Origin: Bacillota bacterium
GTDB taxonomy: Bacteria > Bacillota > Clostridia > Oscillospirales > Ruminococcaceae
Direction of reading: 5' to 3'
DNA: 22,085 nucleotides
Assembly: GCA_023431215.1 (NCBI GenBank)
Contig: JAEYXR010000068.1
Span: forward strand, 1-22,085
How positions within the stretch are numbered: the first letter of the stretch is position 1; each line of letters starts with the position of its first letter. The notes beneath the pieces are model-generated. The model saw nothing but the letters and a program-made list of their open reading frames with translations, did not search any database and was not told the DNA's origin. Positions 22,061-22,085 of the stretch are shown piece by piece. The position numbers and the translations under genes were made by a program.

Positions 22061-22085
22061 ATGAATAATGGTACTGTAAAGTGGT
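22061..22085 (+). CDS. Cold-shock protein (CspA family), 5' end only
   Basis: Only eight codons are in the window, MNNGTVKW, which is the invariant start of CspA-type cold-shock domain proteins (GTVKWFN). AAGGAGG stands 9 nt upstream of the ATG. The strong promoter and structured leader fit a highly expressed RNA chaperone. The rest of the gene lies outside the window, so the assignment rests on the N-terminus and context. Confidence 0.8.

Overview
The window looks like a low-to-medium-GC member of the Clostridia, probably an Oscillospiraceae/Ruminococcaceae-type gut anaerobe. This is an inference from strong AGGAGG ribosome-binding sites, sigma-A promoters, a Gram-positive (Cheo-type) LexA box, a MurT/GatD pair, a Ser/Ala/Pro-rich lipoprotein leader and oxygen-sensitive Fe-S enzymes. 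No rRNA, tRNA, CRISPR array or transposase was seen.

Left part (1-2950): the 3' end of murT overlaps a gatD-like gene whose glutaminase catalytic Cys and His are both replaced. A strong terminator follows, then a promoter driving a frameshifted AbrB-family regulator and a GT1 glycosyltransferase. A perfect 21-bp hairpin ends this unit between convergent genes.

Catabolic cluster (3002-10835): on the minus strand lie an L-cysteine desulfidase-family enzyme, a complete TRAP transporter (solute-binding lipoprotein, small and large membrane subunits), an M24 'pita-bread' hydrolase and a MalY/PatB-type C-S lyase. A GntR/FadR-type regulator is transcribed divergently. An inverted repeat lies between the divergent genes. 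The set reads as a regulated uptake-and-breakdown route for a carboxylated, probably sulfur-containing amino-acid derivative.

DNA-repair and accessory island (11142-21800): a feoB remnant without its GTPase half ends abruptly next to two LexA boxes. These precede a Y-family DNA polymerase, an 81-aa protein and an SRAP (HMCES/YedK) protein. An AT-rich insert follows, holding an 817-aa membrane protein, a 231-aa four-helix membrane protein, a KAP-family P-loop NTPase and an 88-aa protein; it is the best candidate for an undescribed membrane-linked (perhaps anti-phage) system. Next come Ku, a stand-alone ATP-dependent DNA ligase and a 59-aa ORF. Two nearly identical ~41-bp hairpin sequences, about 7.3 kb apart in direct orientation, bracket the insert plus the Ku-ligase genes.

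Right end (21900-22085): a consensus promoter, a leader containing an intrinsic terminator, and the first codons of a cold-shock protein.
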